Counted from the stretch's first letter, positions 40,930 through 51,138 are shown. The stretch is 64,000 nucleotides of DNA from Erythrobacter ramosus (GCF_009828055.1 NZ_WTYB01000002.1:806001-870000), one strand, 5' to 3'. A program made the numbers and translations. The notes: generated from the sequence alone by a model not told the origin.

Positions 40930-43665
40930 TTACCAGCCGCCAGAGCCAGCGCCTTCGCTGCGTTGACCCTTGAGCACCGACAAGGAGCCATCGGCCCGGC
41001 GGCGCAGGGGCTCGTGGAATTCGACCCCGACGCGGTTCTCGCGCGACCAGCGCACTTGCGCGGTAACCGATTTTTCGGCCGAAAACTCGATCCGCATCGC
41101 GCTTCCCGCAGCCATGTTCCACAGGCCTTCGATCATCGCGCCGCTTTCGGAGATGTTGCGCAGCGTGGCGTTGAGGCGGTTGTTATTGTGGACCACGGTC
41201 ACCTTACGCAGCAGGTTCTGGCGCGGCACGCGCGCGCACTGCGGGCCATCGGCCTCAGCCACCAGATCGCCCGAAACCAGCGCGGTCGCGTCTGCTGCAT
41301 TCATCGGCTTGAAGTAGATGTAGCCCTGTATGTGGCTGCACCCGAGCAGGCGCACCAGTTCAAGCTCGTCGAGGGTTTCAACACCCTCTGCCGTGGTGTC
41401 CATATGCAGCGCTTCGGCCAGCGACGTGATCGAGGCGATGATCGCGCCGTTCCGACTGCCTTCCTCGGTTGCGCCCTGCACGAAGCTGCGGTCGATCTTG
41501 ATCTTGTCGAACGGCGCTTTCTTAAGATAGCCGAGCGATGAGTAACCCGTCCCGAAATCGTCGAGGGCGAGACGCACTCCGACCCGTTTCAGCGCCTTGA
41601 ACATGGCGTCCGTCCCGGCGTTGTCGTTGAGGAACACGCTTTCGGTGATTTCCAGCTCCAACCGCGATGGCGCGACCCCCGAATGGGCCAGCGCATTAGC
41701 GACAATGTTCGGCAGTTCGGGATTGGCGAACTGTAACGCCGAAACGTTGACAGCGCAGCGGATAGAGCGCGGCCAACGGGCGAGATCGGCACAGGCCGTG
41801 CGCAGCGCCCATTGGCCCATCCGGTCAATCAGTCCGGCATCTTCGGCGATGGGGACGAACTTTGTCGGGCTGAGCCAGCCGCGCTTGGGGTGGTTCCAAC
41901 GCATCAACGCTTCGAAACCAACGATCTTCTCATCGGCGGCGAAGACGACAGGTTGGTAGTAAAGCTCCAACTCGCCCTTCGCGATCGCCTCGCGCAGGTC
42001 CTGTTCCAGCTCGGCGCGTTCTTCCGCGGCGGCGTGAAGATCTTCTGCGTAGAAGCGGTAAACTCCGCGGCCCGCGTCCTTGGCGGCATAGAGCGCAAGG
42101 TCGACATTCCGGATCAGCGCATCGCTGGTCGAGCCATGCTCGGGCGCGAGCGCGATCCCGACCGATGCACCGATGACCACGCTCTGGCCGGTGATCGAAT
42201 AGGGCTGCGAGAGCGAGTTGATGATTTCCTGCGCCATGTGGCCCAGCGTGCTGCGATCCTGATGGCCGGGGACAATCACCTGGAACTCGTCACCGCCAAG
42301 ACGCCCGCAGCGCCCAGCCCCGCCGATCGCGCGTTCGAGCCGTTGCGCCACCTGCTTGAGCAACGCATCGCCAGCGGGGTGGCCGAGGGTATCGTTGACA
42401 TGCTTGAAGCGATCAAGATCGAGCATCAGCACAGTGCAGGCACGCTCACGCCCGCTGGGGGCGGCAAGGATTTGTTCGAGCGCCTGACTCATCTGCACGC
42501 GGTTGGCGAGGCCGGTGAGGGAATCATAGTGGGCGAGGCGCGAGACCTGCTGTTCACTGCGGCGCTTTTCGGTGAGATCGGTGCCGTGGCCGCGAAAGCC
42601 GCAGAAGTTTTTGTAGCTGTCATACACCGGACGCCCGGCGAGCGCCCACCAGCGTTCGTCGCCGGTGGTGGCGGCGCGCACTTCGACATCGTGGAATGCG
42701 GAACGGGCCGAAAGGTGGAAAGCGAGCGTGCGCTCGGCATCGGCAGCGCCTGGGGTGGGGTCGACGATCTCGCTCAGCGGACGGCCCACAATTTCATCGC
42801 TCGACTTGCCGAGCGCCATTGCCGCCTTGGGCGAGATATAGGTGATCAACCCGCGCCGGTCGGTCTCCCAGAACCAGCCTTGCCCGGTCTCCTCGAAACT
42901 GCGCAGAATGTCTTCGGCGCGCGCAGCGACCCGCTCGCGTGCTTCGCGGGCGAGGCGGCGCAGTTCTGCCGCTTTCCATTCGAGCCGCGCGATGAGTGAC
43001 AAGGTTATGGCCGCAGCAAGCAGGGCGGCGTAGGTGAGCATGCCAGGCATCAGCACGGCAAAGCCCGCCCAGCTGGCGATCTTGGCGCAGAACAACGAGA
43101 TAATGCGCATGTCGAACAACGCGGCGGCGGCAGCGTTGACGCAGATCAGCGTTGCGATTGCCCATTGCCACGGCAGGCCCTCGCTCACCCAACTGGCCAA
43201 GGCATAACCCACTAGCGCCATGGGCAGGAGGATACCCACCACCACCATAGCCCGGGCGGCGAACGCCGTATCAGCGCGGCGTTCCGTGGCGGCGAACAGC
43301 GACCCGCACGCAAACAGCGCCGCCGAAGCAAAAGCTGCGCCGAGTGTATGGGTCGAAGGCAGGCCCTGAAATGCCACAGCCGACATTGCATAGGCCACCA
43401 GCAGGAACAGGGTCATGCCCCCGGCTTCGCGCGGCAAGAGAAAGTTTTGTTCGCTGGCAGGCTCGTCGATCGCGTGCTTAAGCCCCCCGACCTTTTCGGT
43501 CTGGAGCCGCTCAATCCCACGACGCTCGCCGCGGGCACGCAGATCGGCGCCATCCACCTCGGCTGTCGCCTTGGCCTTGGCTCTTGCCACCGAACGCAAA
43601 TCGCGGCCGCCGCCAACGGGGCCGGGATCAAATGTTGCAAATTTTCGGATTGGTTCCCCAGCCAT
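40930..43665 (-). CDS. membrane PAS-GGDEF-EAL-PilZ c-di-GMP protein
   Basis: 911 residues. About five or six membrane segments (82-225), a PAS domain (about 250-370), GGDEF (RLGGDEFQVIV at 455-464), a canonical EAL (FEALMRW at 584-590; LALDDFGTGYSSLGYLKKAP with DD at 702-703; IKIDRSFV) and a PilZ-like C-terminus (RNISESGAMIEG). Both catalytic domains look intact, so it may make and break c-di-GMP. The first 80 residues are soluble and poorly conserved-looking; the ATG at 43665 has no strong ribosome binding site, so the start is uncertain. Its stop lies 168 bp before the start of its degenerate paralogue (38596-40761) on the same strand. Confidence 0.86.
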   Translation of the reverse strand: MAGEPIRKFATFDPGPVGGGRDLRSVARAKAKATAEVDGADLRARGERRGIERLQTEKVGGLKHAIDEPASEQNFLLPREAGGMTLFLLVAYAMSAVAFQGLPSTHTLGAAFASAALFACGSLFAATERRADTAFAARAMVVVGILLPMALVGYALASWVSEGLPWQWAIATLICVNAAAAALFDMRIISLFCAKIASWAGFAVLMPGMLTYAALLAAAITLSLIARLEWKAAELRRLAREARERVAARAEDILRSFEETGQGWFWETDRRGLITYISPKAAMALGKSSDEIVGRPLSEIVDPTPGAADAERTLAFHLSARSAFHDVEVRAATTGDERWWALAGRPVYDSYKNFCGFRGHGTDLTEKRRSEQQVSRLAHYDSLTGLANRVQMSQALEQILAAPSGRERACTVLMLDLDRFKHVNDTLGHPAGDALLKQVAQRLERAIGGAGRCGRLGGDEFQVIVPGHQDRSTLGHMAQEIINSLSQPYSITGQSVVIGASVGIALAPEHGSTSDALIRNVDLALYAAKDAGRGVYRFYAEDLHAAAEERAELEQDLREAIAKGELELYYQPVVFAADEKIVGFEALMRWNHPKRGWLSPTKFVPIAEDAGLIDRMGQWALRTACADLARWPRSIRCAVNVSALQFANPELPNIVANALAHSGVAPSRLELEITESVFLNDNAGTDAMFKALKRVGVRLALDDFGTGYSSLGYLKKAPFDKIKIDRSFVQGATEEGSRNGAIIASITSLAEALHMDTTAEGVETLDELELVRLLGCSHIQGYIYFKPMNAADATALVSGDLVAEADGPQCARVPRQNLLRKVTVVHNNNRLNATLRNISESGAMIEGLWNMAAGSAMRIEFSAEKSVTAQVRWSRENRVGVEFHEPLRRRADGSLSVLKGQRSEGAGSGGW

Positions 43666-43867
43666 GGATGCGCCATACCCTATCAGGGTTAAGAAAAGCG
43701 TTAATCGGGATGATGAATCCTTTCACGTTTGCGCCTTACCCCCGCGATCCGTTCGCGCGCGCCGCGCTTGCAACTTGGCAGCCGAGGCGGCATTCTGGAG
43801 CACAAGGACCGCGTTAACCGATTGCCATGCAGGGCAGCGGACGAGACGGCCTCACAAAGGGGATTCC

Positions 43868-45565
43868 ATGGCACGCAGCGAAGTGAAGCTTGAGAATGAA
43901 GCAGCCCAGTCCACCAATGCACTAGGGCCGCTGGTGGGTCTGGCCCGCGAGGATTTCGTCAGCGCGGTGGCGCTGCTGCTGCGCGAGACCGCGTCGGATC
44001 CCTCGCGCTTCGTGCGCCATTCGACCGCGATGGCGCAGGACATGGTCAAGATCATGACCGGCAAGAGCGAGCTTGCCCCCGATCCCAAGGACAAGCGGTT
44101 CATGGATCCGGCGTGGCAGTACAACCCCTTCTTCCGTGCCGGCGCGCAATACTACCTCGCGGTGCAGAAGGGGATGAAGAACTGGCTGGAGGAGCTGGAG
44201 CTTGACGAGTTGGAGCGTAACCGCGCGAACTTCATCGCCAACATCATCCTTGATGGTCTGGCCCCCACCAACACACTGGTCGGTAACCCCACCGCGCAGA
44301 AGCAGATCATCAACTCGGGCGGCCTCAGCCTGATCAAGGGCCTCCAGAACGCCTACAACGACCTCGTCCACAACAAGGGTATGGTCAGCCAGGTCGACAA
44401 GCGGCCGTTCAAGCTGGGCGAGAACATCGCCACGTCCAAGGGCAGCGTTGTCTACCGCGATGAGATCATGGAGGTGCTGCAATATGCCGCCACCACCGAC
44501 GAGGTCTACGAGATCCCGCAGCTGACGATCCCGCCGCAGATCAACAAGATGTATATCAATGACCTGTCGCCTGATAAATCGGTGATCAAGTGGCAGCTCG
44601 ACAACGGCGTGCAGACCTTCGTGATTTCATGGCGCAATCCGAGCAAGGAGCAGGGTCACTGGGGCATGGCCGATTACATCGCCGCCTGCGAAAAGGCGCT
44701 GGAGGTGGTCGCCTCGATCAGCGGCTCAAAGAAGGTTAACGTGTCCGCCGGCTGTTCGGGCGGACAGACCGCAGCGGTGCTCGCTTCGAAGCTTGCCGCG
44801 ACCGGCAATCCGATCCTTGGCACGCTGACGCTGATGGTGTGCGTGCTCCATCCCAAGCCGACCGATATCGAGGCCGGTTCGCTGGTGAGCGAGAACGGCA
44901 TGGCGCTGGCCCGTCAGCGCGCGATAAAGGCAGGCATCATCAAGGCCGACGATCTGGCGCGCGGCTTTGCCTGGCTGCGGCCCAACGACCTCATCTGGAA
45001 CTACGTCATCAACAACTACCTGCTCGGGCAAGACCCGCCGGCCTTCGACGTGCTATTCTGGAACGCGGATGCGACCAACCTCTCGTCGAGCCTGATGGGC
45101 GATTTCCTGACGCTGTTCGAAACCCTTGCCTTCACCAAGCAGGGCGAGGTCGAGATGGCCGGGCACAAAGTCGATCTCAGCAAGGTGACCGCCGATCTGT
45201 TCATCCTTGGCGGGGTGACCGATCACATTACGCCGTGGAAGGCGACCTATCGTTCGACCCAGCTGTTCGGTTCAAAGGACGTGACCTACGTCCTCTCGCA
45301 ATCGGGCCACATGCAGGCGATCCTCAACCCGCCGGGCAACCCCAAGGCCAAGTATTTCGTGCAGGCCAAGAAGGGCAAGCTCCCCGCGACCGCCGACGAA
45401 TGGTTGCAGGGCACCGAAGAGGTCAAGGGCAGCTGGTGGCCGCTGTGGATGGAGTGGGTGCAAGCGCGTTCGGGCAAGAAGAAATCTGCGCCCACTGCAC
45501 TGGGCAATGACAGCTATTTGCCCACCGATGCCGCGCCGGGACTCTACGTGGTCGAAGAAGTCTGA
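43868..45565 (+). CDS. phaC: polyhydroxyalkanoate synthase, class II-like
   Basis: 565 residues, start supported by AAAGGGG upstream. Lipase-like box NVSAGCSGGQTAAV with Cys296, the same position as the catalytic Cys of Pseudomonas PhaC1; Asp452 in TDHITPWKA and His481 in SGHMQAILNPPGNPKA complete the triad. The first 90 residues and GNPTAQKQIINSGG fit class II synthases, which polymerise medium-chain 3-hydroxyacyl-CoA. It is followed by phaZ on the same strand, but no phasin gene is in the window. It is divergent from the c-di-GMP gene. Confidence 0.9.
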   Translation: MARSEVKLENEAAQSTNALGPLVGLAREDFVSAVALLLRETASDPSRFVRHSTAMAQDMVKIMTGKSELAPDPKDKRFMDPAWQYNPFFRAGAQYYLAVQKGMKNWLEELELDELERNRANFIANIILDGLAPTNTLVGNPTAQKQIINSGGLSLIKGLQNAYNDLVHNKGMVSQVDKRPFKLGENIATSKGSVVYRDEIMEVLQYAATTDEVYEIPQLTIPPQINKMYINDLSPDKSVIKWQLDNGVQTFVISWRNPSKEQGHWGMADYIAACEKALEVVASISGSKKVNVSAGCSGGQTAAVLASKLAATGNPILGTLTLMVCVLHPKPTDIEAGSLVSENGMALARQRAIKAGIIKADDLARGFAWLRPNDLIWNYVINNYLLGQDPPAFDVLFWNADATNLSSSLMGDFLTLFETLAFTKQGEVEMAGHKVDLSKVTADLFILGGVTDHITPWKATYRSTQLFGSKDVTYVLSQSGHMQAILNPPGNPKAKYFVQAKKGKLPATADEWLQGTEEVKGSWWPLWMEWVQARSGKKKSAPTALGNDSYLPTDAAPGLYVVEEV

Positions 45566-45696
45566 TATTGCAGTGCAGCGCAAGGGCTGCCGGGGGGTAG
45601 CTGGAATCTTGCGCAAGTTTATGGGCGCGCGCGTTTAGGGATCGACGTGCGCGCCCAACCCGCGCCCCTCGCGGCGCTCAGAAAGGACGGGTTTTT

Positions 45697-46557
45697 GTGG
45701 CCAATGCAATGGACGGCGCTGTCGTCACAATGGAACAAGTGGGCGGTCGGACGCTACGGACTGCGGCCTGGCGGCTCGATATGCCCTCCGATCACCTGCC
45801 GATCCTGTTCTTCAATGGCATCGGCGCCAATATCGAGGCGGTAGCCCCCCTCGCCGCAGCTTTGCCGGAGCGCGGGTTCCTGATGTTCGACATGCCCGGA
45901 ACCGGCGAATCGCCTGATCCGCTGATCCCCTACAACCCCTTCACCATGAGCTGGACGGCCGCGCAGTTGCTGGCGCGCTATGGCCTGAATGAGGTCGATG
46001 TGATGGGCGTGTCATGGGGCGGGGCGATGGCGCAGCACTTTGCGCTACAACATCCGGGCCTGACCCGGCGGCTGACGCTGATCGCGACGACGCCGGGCAT
46101 GGTGATGGTGCCGGGCAACCCCGCCGCCTTCACCAAGATGGCCGATCCGCGCCGCTATATCGACCCGGAGTTCATGAACGAACACTTCGCCACGCTCTAC
46201 GGCGGGGTCGACAAGGACGGGGCCGAACACCAGAAGGACAGCCATATCGGCCGTCTCAAGCCGCCCAGCCCGCGCGGCTACATGTATCAGCTGATGTGCA
46301 TGATGGGCTGGAGCAGCCTGCCCGCCCTGCCCTTCATGAAGAAGGAAACGCTGATCATGATGGGCGAGGATGACCAGATCGTCCCCGTCATCAACGGCAA
46401 AATCCTGAAGGCGATGATCCCCAATTCGCGGCTCCAAACCTTTGCAGGCGGCGGGCATCTGTTCTTGCTGACCCACGCCGATGAAAGCGTGGCTGCAATC
46501 CGCGAGTTTCTGGATGCGCCCGACACTGTGAAAGAAGCCAAGCGCGCGGCGGCATAA
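45697..46557 (+). CDS. phaZ: intracellular PHA depolymerase, alpha/beta hydrolase
   Basis: 286 residues. A GTG start at 45697 follows a GAAAGGACGG ribosome binding site. NGIGANIEAVAPLAAAL and MFDMPGTGESPDP match medium-chain PHA depolymerases; the nucleophile elbow is VMGVSWGGAMAQHF (Ser). GEDDQIVPVINGK (Asp) and AGGGHLFLLTHA (His) complete the triad. It degrades stored polymer for reuse. It lies 131 bp after phaC and ends before a strong inverted repeat. Confidence 0.86.
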   Translation: MANAMDGAVVTMEQVGGRTLRTAAWRLDMPSDHLPILFFNGIGANIEAVAPLAAALPERGFLMFDMPGTGESPDPLIPYNPFTMSWTAAQLLARYGLNEVDVMGVSWGGAMAQHFALQHPGLTRRLTLIATTPGMVMVPGNPAAFTKMADPRRYIDPEFMNEHFATLYGGVDKDGAEHQKDSHIGRLKPPSPRGYMYQLMCMMGWSSLPALPFMKKETLIMMGEDDQIVPVINGKILKAMIPNSRLQTFAGGGHLFLLTHADESVAAIREFLDAPDTVKEAKRAAA

Positions 46558-46645
46558 CCGCACGCAATGCAACGCTGAGGCCGGGCCGCAAGGGCACCGG
46601 GGTTACGTCGCCCGACCGCAATGTTGGATGGAAGTTTGCTGCCCT

Positions 46646-46727
46646 CGTCATCCCAGCGAAAGCTGGGACCTAGGGCCGCATAGGGCGGCGCTTGCCGCTC
46701 TAGGTCCCAGCTTTCGCTGGGATGACG
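46646..46727. terminator. perfect 28-bp inverted repeat, probable bidirectional terminator
   Basis: Arms at 46646-46673 and 46700-46727 are exact reverse complements (starting CGTCATCCCAGCGAAAGCTG) with a 26-nt loop. Each arm is itself a smaller hairpin (TCCCAGCgaaaGCTGGGA). It lies between the convergent phaZ and DUF427 genes. Confidence 0.8.
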
Positions 46728-46827
46728 GAGAGGGAGCGGGTTCGACTGTGCTTTTCGGCGGGCAGCGCGCGAAAGCCTCACGCTATCTGCAACTGAGTGT
46801 GCGGCCCGCCCGCCCGCAGCTACACAA

Positions 46828-47109
46828 TCACCCCACCACAACCCCGCGCCAGAAGGCGATGCGATCCTTGATCTCGGCGGCGGCGGACTTGGGATCCGGG
46901 TAATACCATGCCGCGTCAGTGTTGGTTACGCCGCCCACGGTGATGCTGTGGTAATGCGCAGTCCCCTTCCACGGGCAATGCGTCGTCGTCTTGCTGTCCG
47001 TGAGCGCTTCGGGATGGACTGAAGCGCGCGGGAAGTAATGATTGCCTTCGACCACCACGGTATCGTCGCTTTCAGCGATGACGGCGCCGTTCCATGTTGC
47101 CTTGACCAT
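46828..47109 (-). CDS. DUF427-family protein
   Basis: 93 residues, a single DUF427 domain: KATWNGAVIAESDDTVVVEG, YFPRASV, HCPWKGTAHYHSI and AAWYYPDPKSAAAEIKDRIA are all conserved. A GGAGGAG ribosome binding site precedes the ATG. Function unknown; the fold is small and beta-rich. Confidence 0.9.
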   Translation of the reverse strand: MVKATWNGAVIAESDDTVVVEGNHYFPRASVHPEALTDSKTTTHCPWKGTAHYHSITVGGVTNTDAAWYYPDPKSAAAEIKDRIAFWRGVVVG

Positions 47110-47201
47110 TGTTTCTGCTCCTCCAGCGGCTTGCATCTGCCAGCGCCACAATAGCAAGTGGCGATGCCAGGCGGCATTGCAAGCTGCCGAAGCGCTGAAT
47201 T

Positions 47202-48155
47202 CTACCCGCCCCGGCTGACCCCGCACTGCCCCGCTTTCGGCAAACGACCCGCCTCGGCCAGCGCGGCGGCGGCTTCGCGCGGACGGTCGGTGGCGAGGAT
47301 GTCGACGCCTTCCTTGCCGAGTTCGGCGTAGCGTTCGTCCATACCGTAACGGTCGATCACCGCATCGATCGAACGCGGCGGTCGGCCCAGCGTGCCGAAG
47401 ATCACCTCGATGTTCTGGCCGTCAAGCTCGCGATAGAGTTCAGGACGCGGCAAGCGGGTGCCGGTGAAGGCCACCATGCGCTCCTCCGGGATGCCCGCCG
47501 CTTTCAACGCCGCGACATCGCCGGGCGCATCGACCGAGACGGACAACAGCATCTCGGGCGCGGCCCGGTGGAGCGCCGCAGCCTGTTCGACCGAATAGGC
47601 GATCAGGATGACGCTGCGCTCCATCCCGGCTGCGCGGATTTCAGCCACGACCTTGCCGACATCGGCAGAGCGCTTGAAATCGATCTGGAGCACTGTGCGC
47701 CCTTTCGCCCATTCCAGAGCCTGTACGAGCGTCGGGATCTTGTAGGGCGTCACCCAGCCCCAATTGTCCTTAAGGTAAAGCTGGCTGAGCGCCGCCCAGC
47801 TTTGCGCAGCGGCCTCGCCCGTGCCGGTGGTGGTGCGATCAAGCCGGTCGTCGTGGAGCAGGAACAGCCGGCCGTCAGCGCTCTGGCCGACATCGACCTC
47901 CATGATCGCAGGCTGTGCGGCCAGCAGCGCATCCATCGTCGGGATGGCATTTTCCGGCAGGCCCGGAGTCGGCCCGCCGCGATGGGCGGAGATCAGCGTC
48001 TGCCCCGCCGCCTCGAAACAGTCGAGCATGGCCGAAAGATCGCTCTCCGGCGCAAGCTGCCACGGCCCGGCCTCTTGGGATGCGAGCGGCGTCGCCAGCG
48101 CGGTCAATCCTACAAATCCTACAAAACCTTCGCGAATATGCTTGTTCAGACCCAT
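47202..48155 (-). CDS. secreted glycerophosphodiester phosphodiesterase family protein
   Basis: 317 residues. Signal peptide (VGLTALATPLASQEAG). The GDPD signature is clear: ISAHRGGPTPGLPENAIPT (catalytic His-Arg and Glu-Asn), IMEVDVGQSADGRLFLLHDD (Glu-x-Asp and His-Asp). The family hydrolyses glycerophosphodiesters to glycerol-3-phosphate and alcohol in the periplasm with Ca or Mg. The start at 48155 has a weak AGGA upstream. It is divergent from the amidohydrolase gene. Confidence 0.86.
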   Translation of the reverse strand: MGLNKHIREGFVGFVGLTALATPLASQEAGPWQLAPESDLSAMLDCFEAAGQTLISAHRGGPTPGLPENAIPTMDALLAAQPAIMEVDVGQSADGRLFLLHDDRLDRTTTGTGEAAAQSWAALSQLYLKDNWGWVTPYKIPTLVQALEWAKGRTVLQIDFKRSADVGKVVAEIRAAGMERSVILIAYSVEQAAALHRAAPEMLLSVSVDAPGDVAALKAAGIPEERMVAFTGTRLPRPELYRELDGQNIEVIFGTLGRPPRSIDAVIDRYGMDERYAELGKEGVDILATDRPREAAAALAEAGRLPKAGQCGVSRGG

Positions 48156-48258
48156 TTTCCTGCCCCTTGGCTTCGCACGCACTTCATCAACTAACGCAGG
48201 CACCCCTTGTGGGGCGTCGCGCTTTGCGACATCATCTGCCCCATAAGGGAGAGACAGA

Positions 48259-50025
48259 ATGGCGCAATACGACCTGATCATCCGGGGCGGCACGATTGTG
48301 GATGGCACCGGGACTGCGGCCTACGTCGGCGACGTAGCGATCACGGGCGGATTGATCGCAGCAGTGGGCCGGATCGAGGGAAGCGCGGCCGAGGAAATCG
48401 ACGCCAACGGCAAGGTCGTCGCCCCCGGCTTTGTCGACATCCACACCCATTATGACGGGCAGGCCACTTGGGATCAGGAGATGGCCCCGTCCAGCTGGCA
48501 CGGCGTGACCACGGTGGTGATGGGCAATTGCGGTGTCGGCTTCGCCCCTGCCCGGCCCGACCGGCATGAGTGGCTGATCAGCTTGATGGAGGGTGTCGAG
48601 GACATCCCTGGCACTGCTTTGGCCGAAGGGATGACGTGGGATTGGGAGACCTTCCCCGAATATCTCGACGCGCTGGAAAAGCTCCCTCGAACGGTCGATG
48701 TCGGCACTCACGTCCCCCACGGCGCAGTGCGCGCCTATGTGCTGGGGGACCGCGAGCAGCCCGGAGCAGTGCCGACGTCTGAGGATATCGCTGCGATGAG
48801 CCGCATCGTCGAGGAGGGTGTCCGGGCGGGCGCTCTCGGTTTCTCGACCTCGCGCACGGTGCTGCACAAGTCGGTCGATGGCGAGCTCGTCCCCGGCACC
48901 ACGGCGACGCCTGAAGAGCTGATCGCAATCGGTAAGGCTATGGGCCGCGCCCGTGCAGCAGGCGGCCATGCGGTGTTCGAGATCGCCAGCGACCTCAAGC
49001 GCGAGTGGAACGAGTTCGGCTGGATGGGGCAACTGAGCCGCGAGGCAGGCATCCCCGTCACCTTCGCCGCGCTGCAATCGATCGCCAAGGAACTCTCGCT
49101 CGACGAGCAGATCGCCCAGATGCGCGCAGAGAACGACAATGGCGCCCAGATCGTGGCCCAGATCGCGCTGCGCGGTAACGGCATAGTGATGGCGTGGCAG
49201 GGCACCGTGAACCCTTTCGCTTTCCGTCCGAGCTGGATGGCAATCAAGGAGCTGCCGTGGGACGAGCAAAAGGCCAAGCTGCTCGACCCCGCGTTCAAGG
49301 CGCAGCTGCTCGCCGAGCCCAATGATTACACCGATGCCCCCAAGGACATCGGCGGTGTGGTGATGGCTATCTCGATGGGCTGGACGCTACAATACGAGAT
49401 GGACCCCGATTTCGATTACGAGCCGCAGGCCGACGCCAGCGTCAACGCCCGCGCGGCAGCCGTCGGGGTCAGCCCGCAAGAATATGCGTATGATCTACTG
49501 TGCCGGGATGATGGGAAGGGCTTTATTTACCTGCCAATTCTCAACTACGCGGACGGCAATCTTGATTTCCTTCACCCGCTCCAGCACGCCGATGACACTG
49601 TGAATTCGCTGTCGGACGGCGGCGCGCATTGCGGGACGATCTGCGATGCGGCCTCGCCCACTTTCATGCTCGAGCACTGGGTAAAAAGCCGTAAGCGCGG
49701 GTCCAGGATCAGTCTGGAGCAGGCGATCAAGCGTCAGTGCCGTGACACGGCGGTGCTATACGGCCTGGAGGATCGCGGCGTGATCGCGCCGGGCTATCTG
49801 GCGGATCTCAACGTGATCGACATGGACAAGCTGAAACTCGGCAAACCCTGGCTCGCCTTCGACCTTCCGGCGGGGGGCAAGCGGCTGCTCCAGAAAGCGG
49901 ATGGCTATGTTGCCACCATCAAAAGCGGCGTAGTCACCTTCCTCGATGGGCAATGGACCGGAGCAGCGCCTGGCGGGCTTATCCGTGGCCCGCAGCGGGT
50001 GGAGCTGGCCGAAGCGGCCGAGTAA
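48259..50025 (+). CDS. D-aminoacylase/N-acyl-D-amino-acid deacylase-type amidohydrolase
   Basis: 588 residues of the amidohydrolase superfamily (COG3653). [20 protein letters not shown] and the metal site [34 protein letters not shown] and [18 protein letters not shown] are the family motifs. No signal peptide, so cytoplasmic. It may deacylate N-acyl-D-amino acids, but substrate assignment in this family is notoriously loose. A GGGAGAG ribosome binding site precedes the ATG. Confidence 0.82.
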   Translation: MAQYDLIIRGGTIVDGTGTAAYVGDVAITGGLIAAVGRIEGSAAEEIDANGKVVAPGFVDIHTHYDGQATWDQEMAPSSWHGVTTVVMGNCGVGFAPARPDRHEWLISLMEGVEDIPGTALAEGMTWDWETFPEYLDALEKLPRTVDVGTHVPHGAVRAYVLGDREQPGAVPTSEDIAAMSRIVEEGVRAGALGFSTSRTVLHKSVDGELVPGTTATPEELIAIGKAMGRARAAGGHAVFEIASDLKREWNEFGWMGQLSREAGIPVTFAALQSIAKELSLDEQIAQMRAENDNGAQIVAQIALRGNGIVMAWQGTVNPFAFRPSWMAIKELPWDEQKAKLLDPAFKAQLLAEPNDYTDAPKDIGGVVMAISMGWTLQYEMDPDFDYEPQADASVNARAAAVGVSPQEYAYDLLCRDDGKGFIYLPILNYADGNLDFLHPLQHADDTVNSLSDGGAHCGTICDAASPTFMLEHWVKSRKRGSRISLEQAIKRQCRDTAVLYGLEDRGVIAPGYLADLNVIDMDKLKLGKPWLAFDLPAGGKRLLQKADGYVATIKSGVVTFLDGQWTGAAPGGLIRGPQRVELAEAAE

Positions 50026-50055
50026 TCCACCACCCAAAAGCCTCAGCGCTCCGGC

Positions 50056-51138
50056 CTAGGGTTCGATCACGATCCCCTTGGCCGGGTCGATCTGACCTCC
50101 AACCATGCTGGTGAAGACAGAGCGGGCGGCTTCCAGACCGGCGTGTCGCTCGATCGCGACTGTGCCATCTGCGGCCTTCAGGAAGTCGTGCCAAGCCGCC
50201 GCGACCAGCTTGCCTCCTTCCTCCGCCCCATGTGCCTTGAAGAAAGCTACGGCGTGATCGGGCGCGAAGAACAGCGCAGGCTTGGGTCCGGGCAGCGGCT
50301 CACCGCCCCCGAAGGTCGAACGCGCTTCGATATGGGTCATCCCCACCAGCGCAGAATGGACCAGCGCAGCATCGAAGTGGCGATGCACCTGTGCGAGTAG
50401 ATCGGCATTGCCGGCAAAATCAACGCTCACACTGCGCAAGACAGGCACGCGCTCCAGATCGCCATAGGCGACGACCTCGTCATAAAGCCCGGTCGCTTCG
50501 ACAAAGCCGACATTGCCCTTCGAGGTCAGGCCGATCCGCTTGACGCCGGGCGATGAATGCCGTGCGACACTCGCCAGGCCCAGCGCGGTCTTTGACGACG
50601 CGCTGGTGACGATCAACTGCTCCGCGCCGAACCAGTCCTGCCCGCGCAGGAAGTATTCGATCAGGAAGCCGGTGCGGAACAGTGGGCCGAAGATCATCCG
50701 CTCCGCTTCGCGCGCTGCGTCATGCTCGGGATCGGCGGCGAGGCGCGTGTAGCTGTTGTAGACCGGGCTCATCGGCTGGCGATAATCGGTGGTGTCGAGG
50801 AAGCCGCCTGCCGTCACCCGTCCGGGCACCACGTCCAGGTGGCTCGCCATCGGCAGGTAGCCATAGACCCGCTCGCCCACCGCGATCTCGGCATTGTTGC
50901 TTTCGATTACGCGCGCATGGCCCCACATCGGCACGATCCCGAAGCCTTCGGGCGCAGGGAAGAAGTCCCAATATTTGAAGCTGTCACCCGCCACCGCATA
51001 GGTGACGTTGTTCGCCGTGACCGAGAAGCTCTCGATCGCAAGCCGCACCGCGCCCTCACCCAGCGGGGACGGTGGCATATCAGCGAGCACAGCATCGGTC
51101 AGCGCGCCTTTGCGCACGTGAACCTGACTTACAATCAT
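50056..51138 (-). CDS. DUF2855-family protein
   Basis: 360 residues of the DUF2855 family, related to the medium-chain dehydrogenase/reductase fold. N-terminal SFSVTANNVTYAVAGDSFKY and WDFFPAPEGFGIVPMWGHAR are typical, as is the central AEQLIVTSASSKTALGLA with a glycine-free cofactor loop. No zinc site recognised. Function unknown. It is convergent with the amidohydrolase gene and followed upstream by dnaN on the same strand (28-bp gap). Confidence 0.8.
   Translation of the reverse strand: MIVSQVHVRKGALTDAVLADMPPSPLGEGAVRLAIESFSVTANNVTYAVAGDSFKYWDFFPAPEGFGIVPMWGHARVIESNNAEIAVGERVYGYLPMASHLDVVPGRVTAGGFLDTTDYRQPMSPVYNSYTRLAADPEHDAAREAERMIFGPLFRTGFLIEYFLRGQDWFGAEQLIVTSASSKTALGLASVARHSSPGVKRIGLTSKGNVGFVEATGLYDEVVAYGDLERVPVLRSVSVDFAGNADLLAQVHRHFDAALVHSALVGMTHIEARSTFGGGEPLPGPKPALFFAPDHAVAFFKAHGAEEGGKLVAAAWHDFLKAADGTVAIERHAGLEAARSVFTSMVGGQIDPAKGIVIEP

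Noticed and set aside
43689..43704. TTAA-GAAAAGCG-TTAA resembling a CtrA site between the c-di-GMP gene and phaC
   Set aside because: The spacer is 8 nt, whereas CtrA sites need 7. One TTAA pair in a 200-bp gap is expected by chance.
45566..45696. GCA/TGC-rich words and CTTGCGCAAG as a PhaR-type operator
   Set aside because: The pattern is weak, no phasin or PhaR gene is in the window, and the gap is simply GC-rich.
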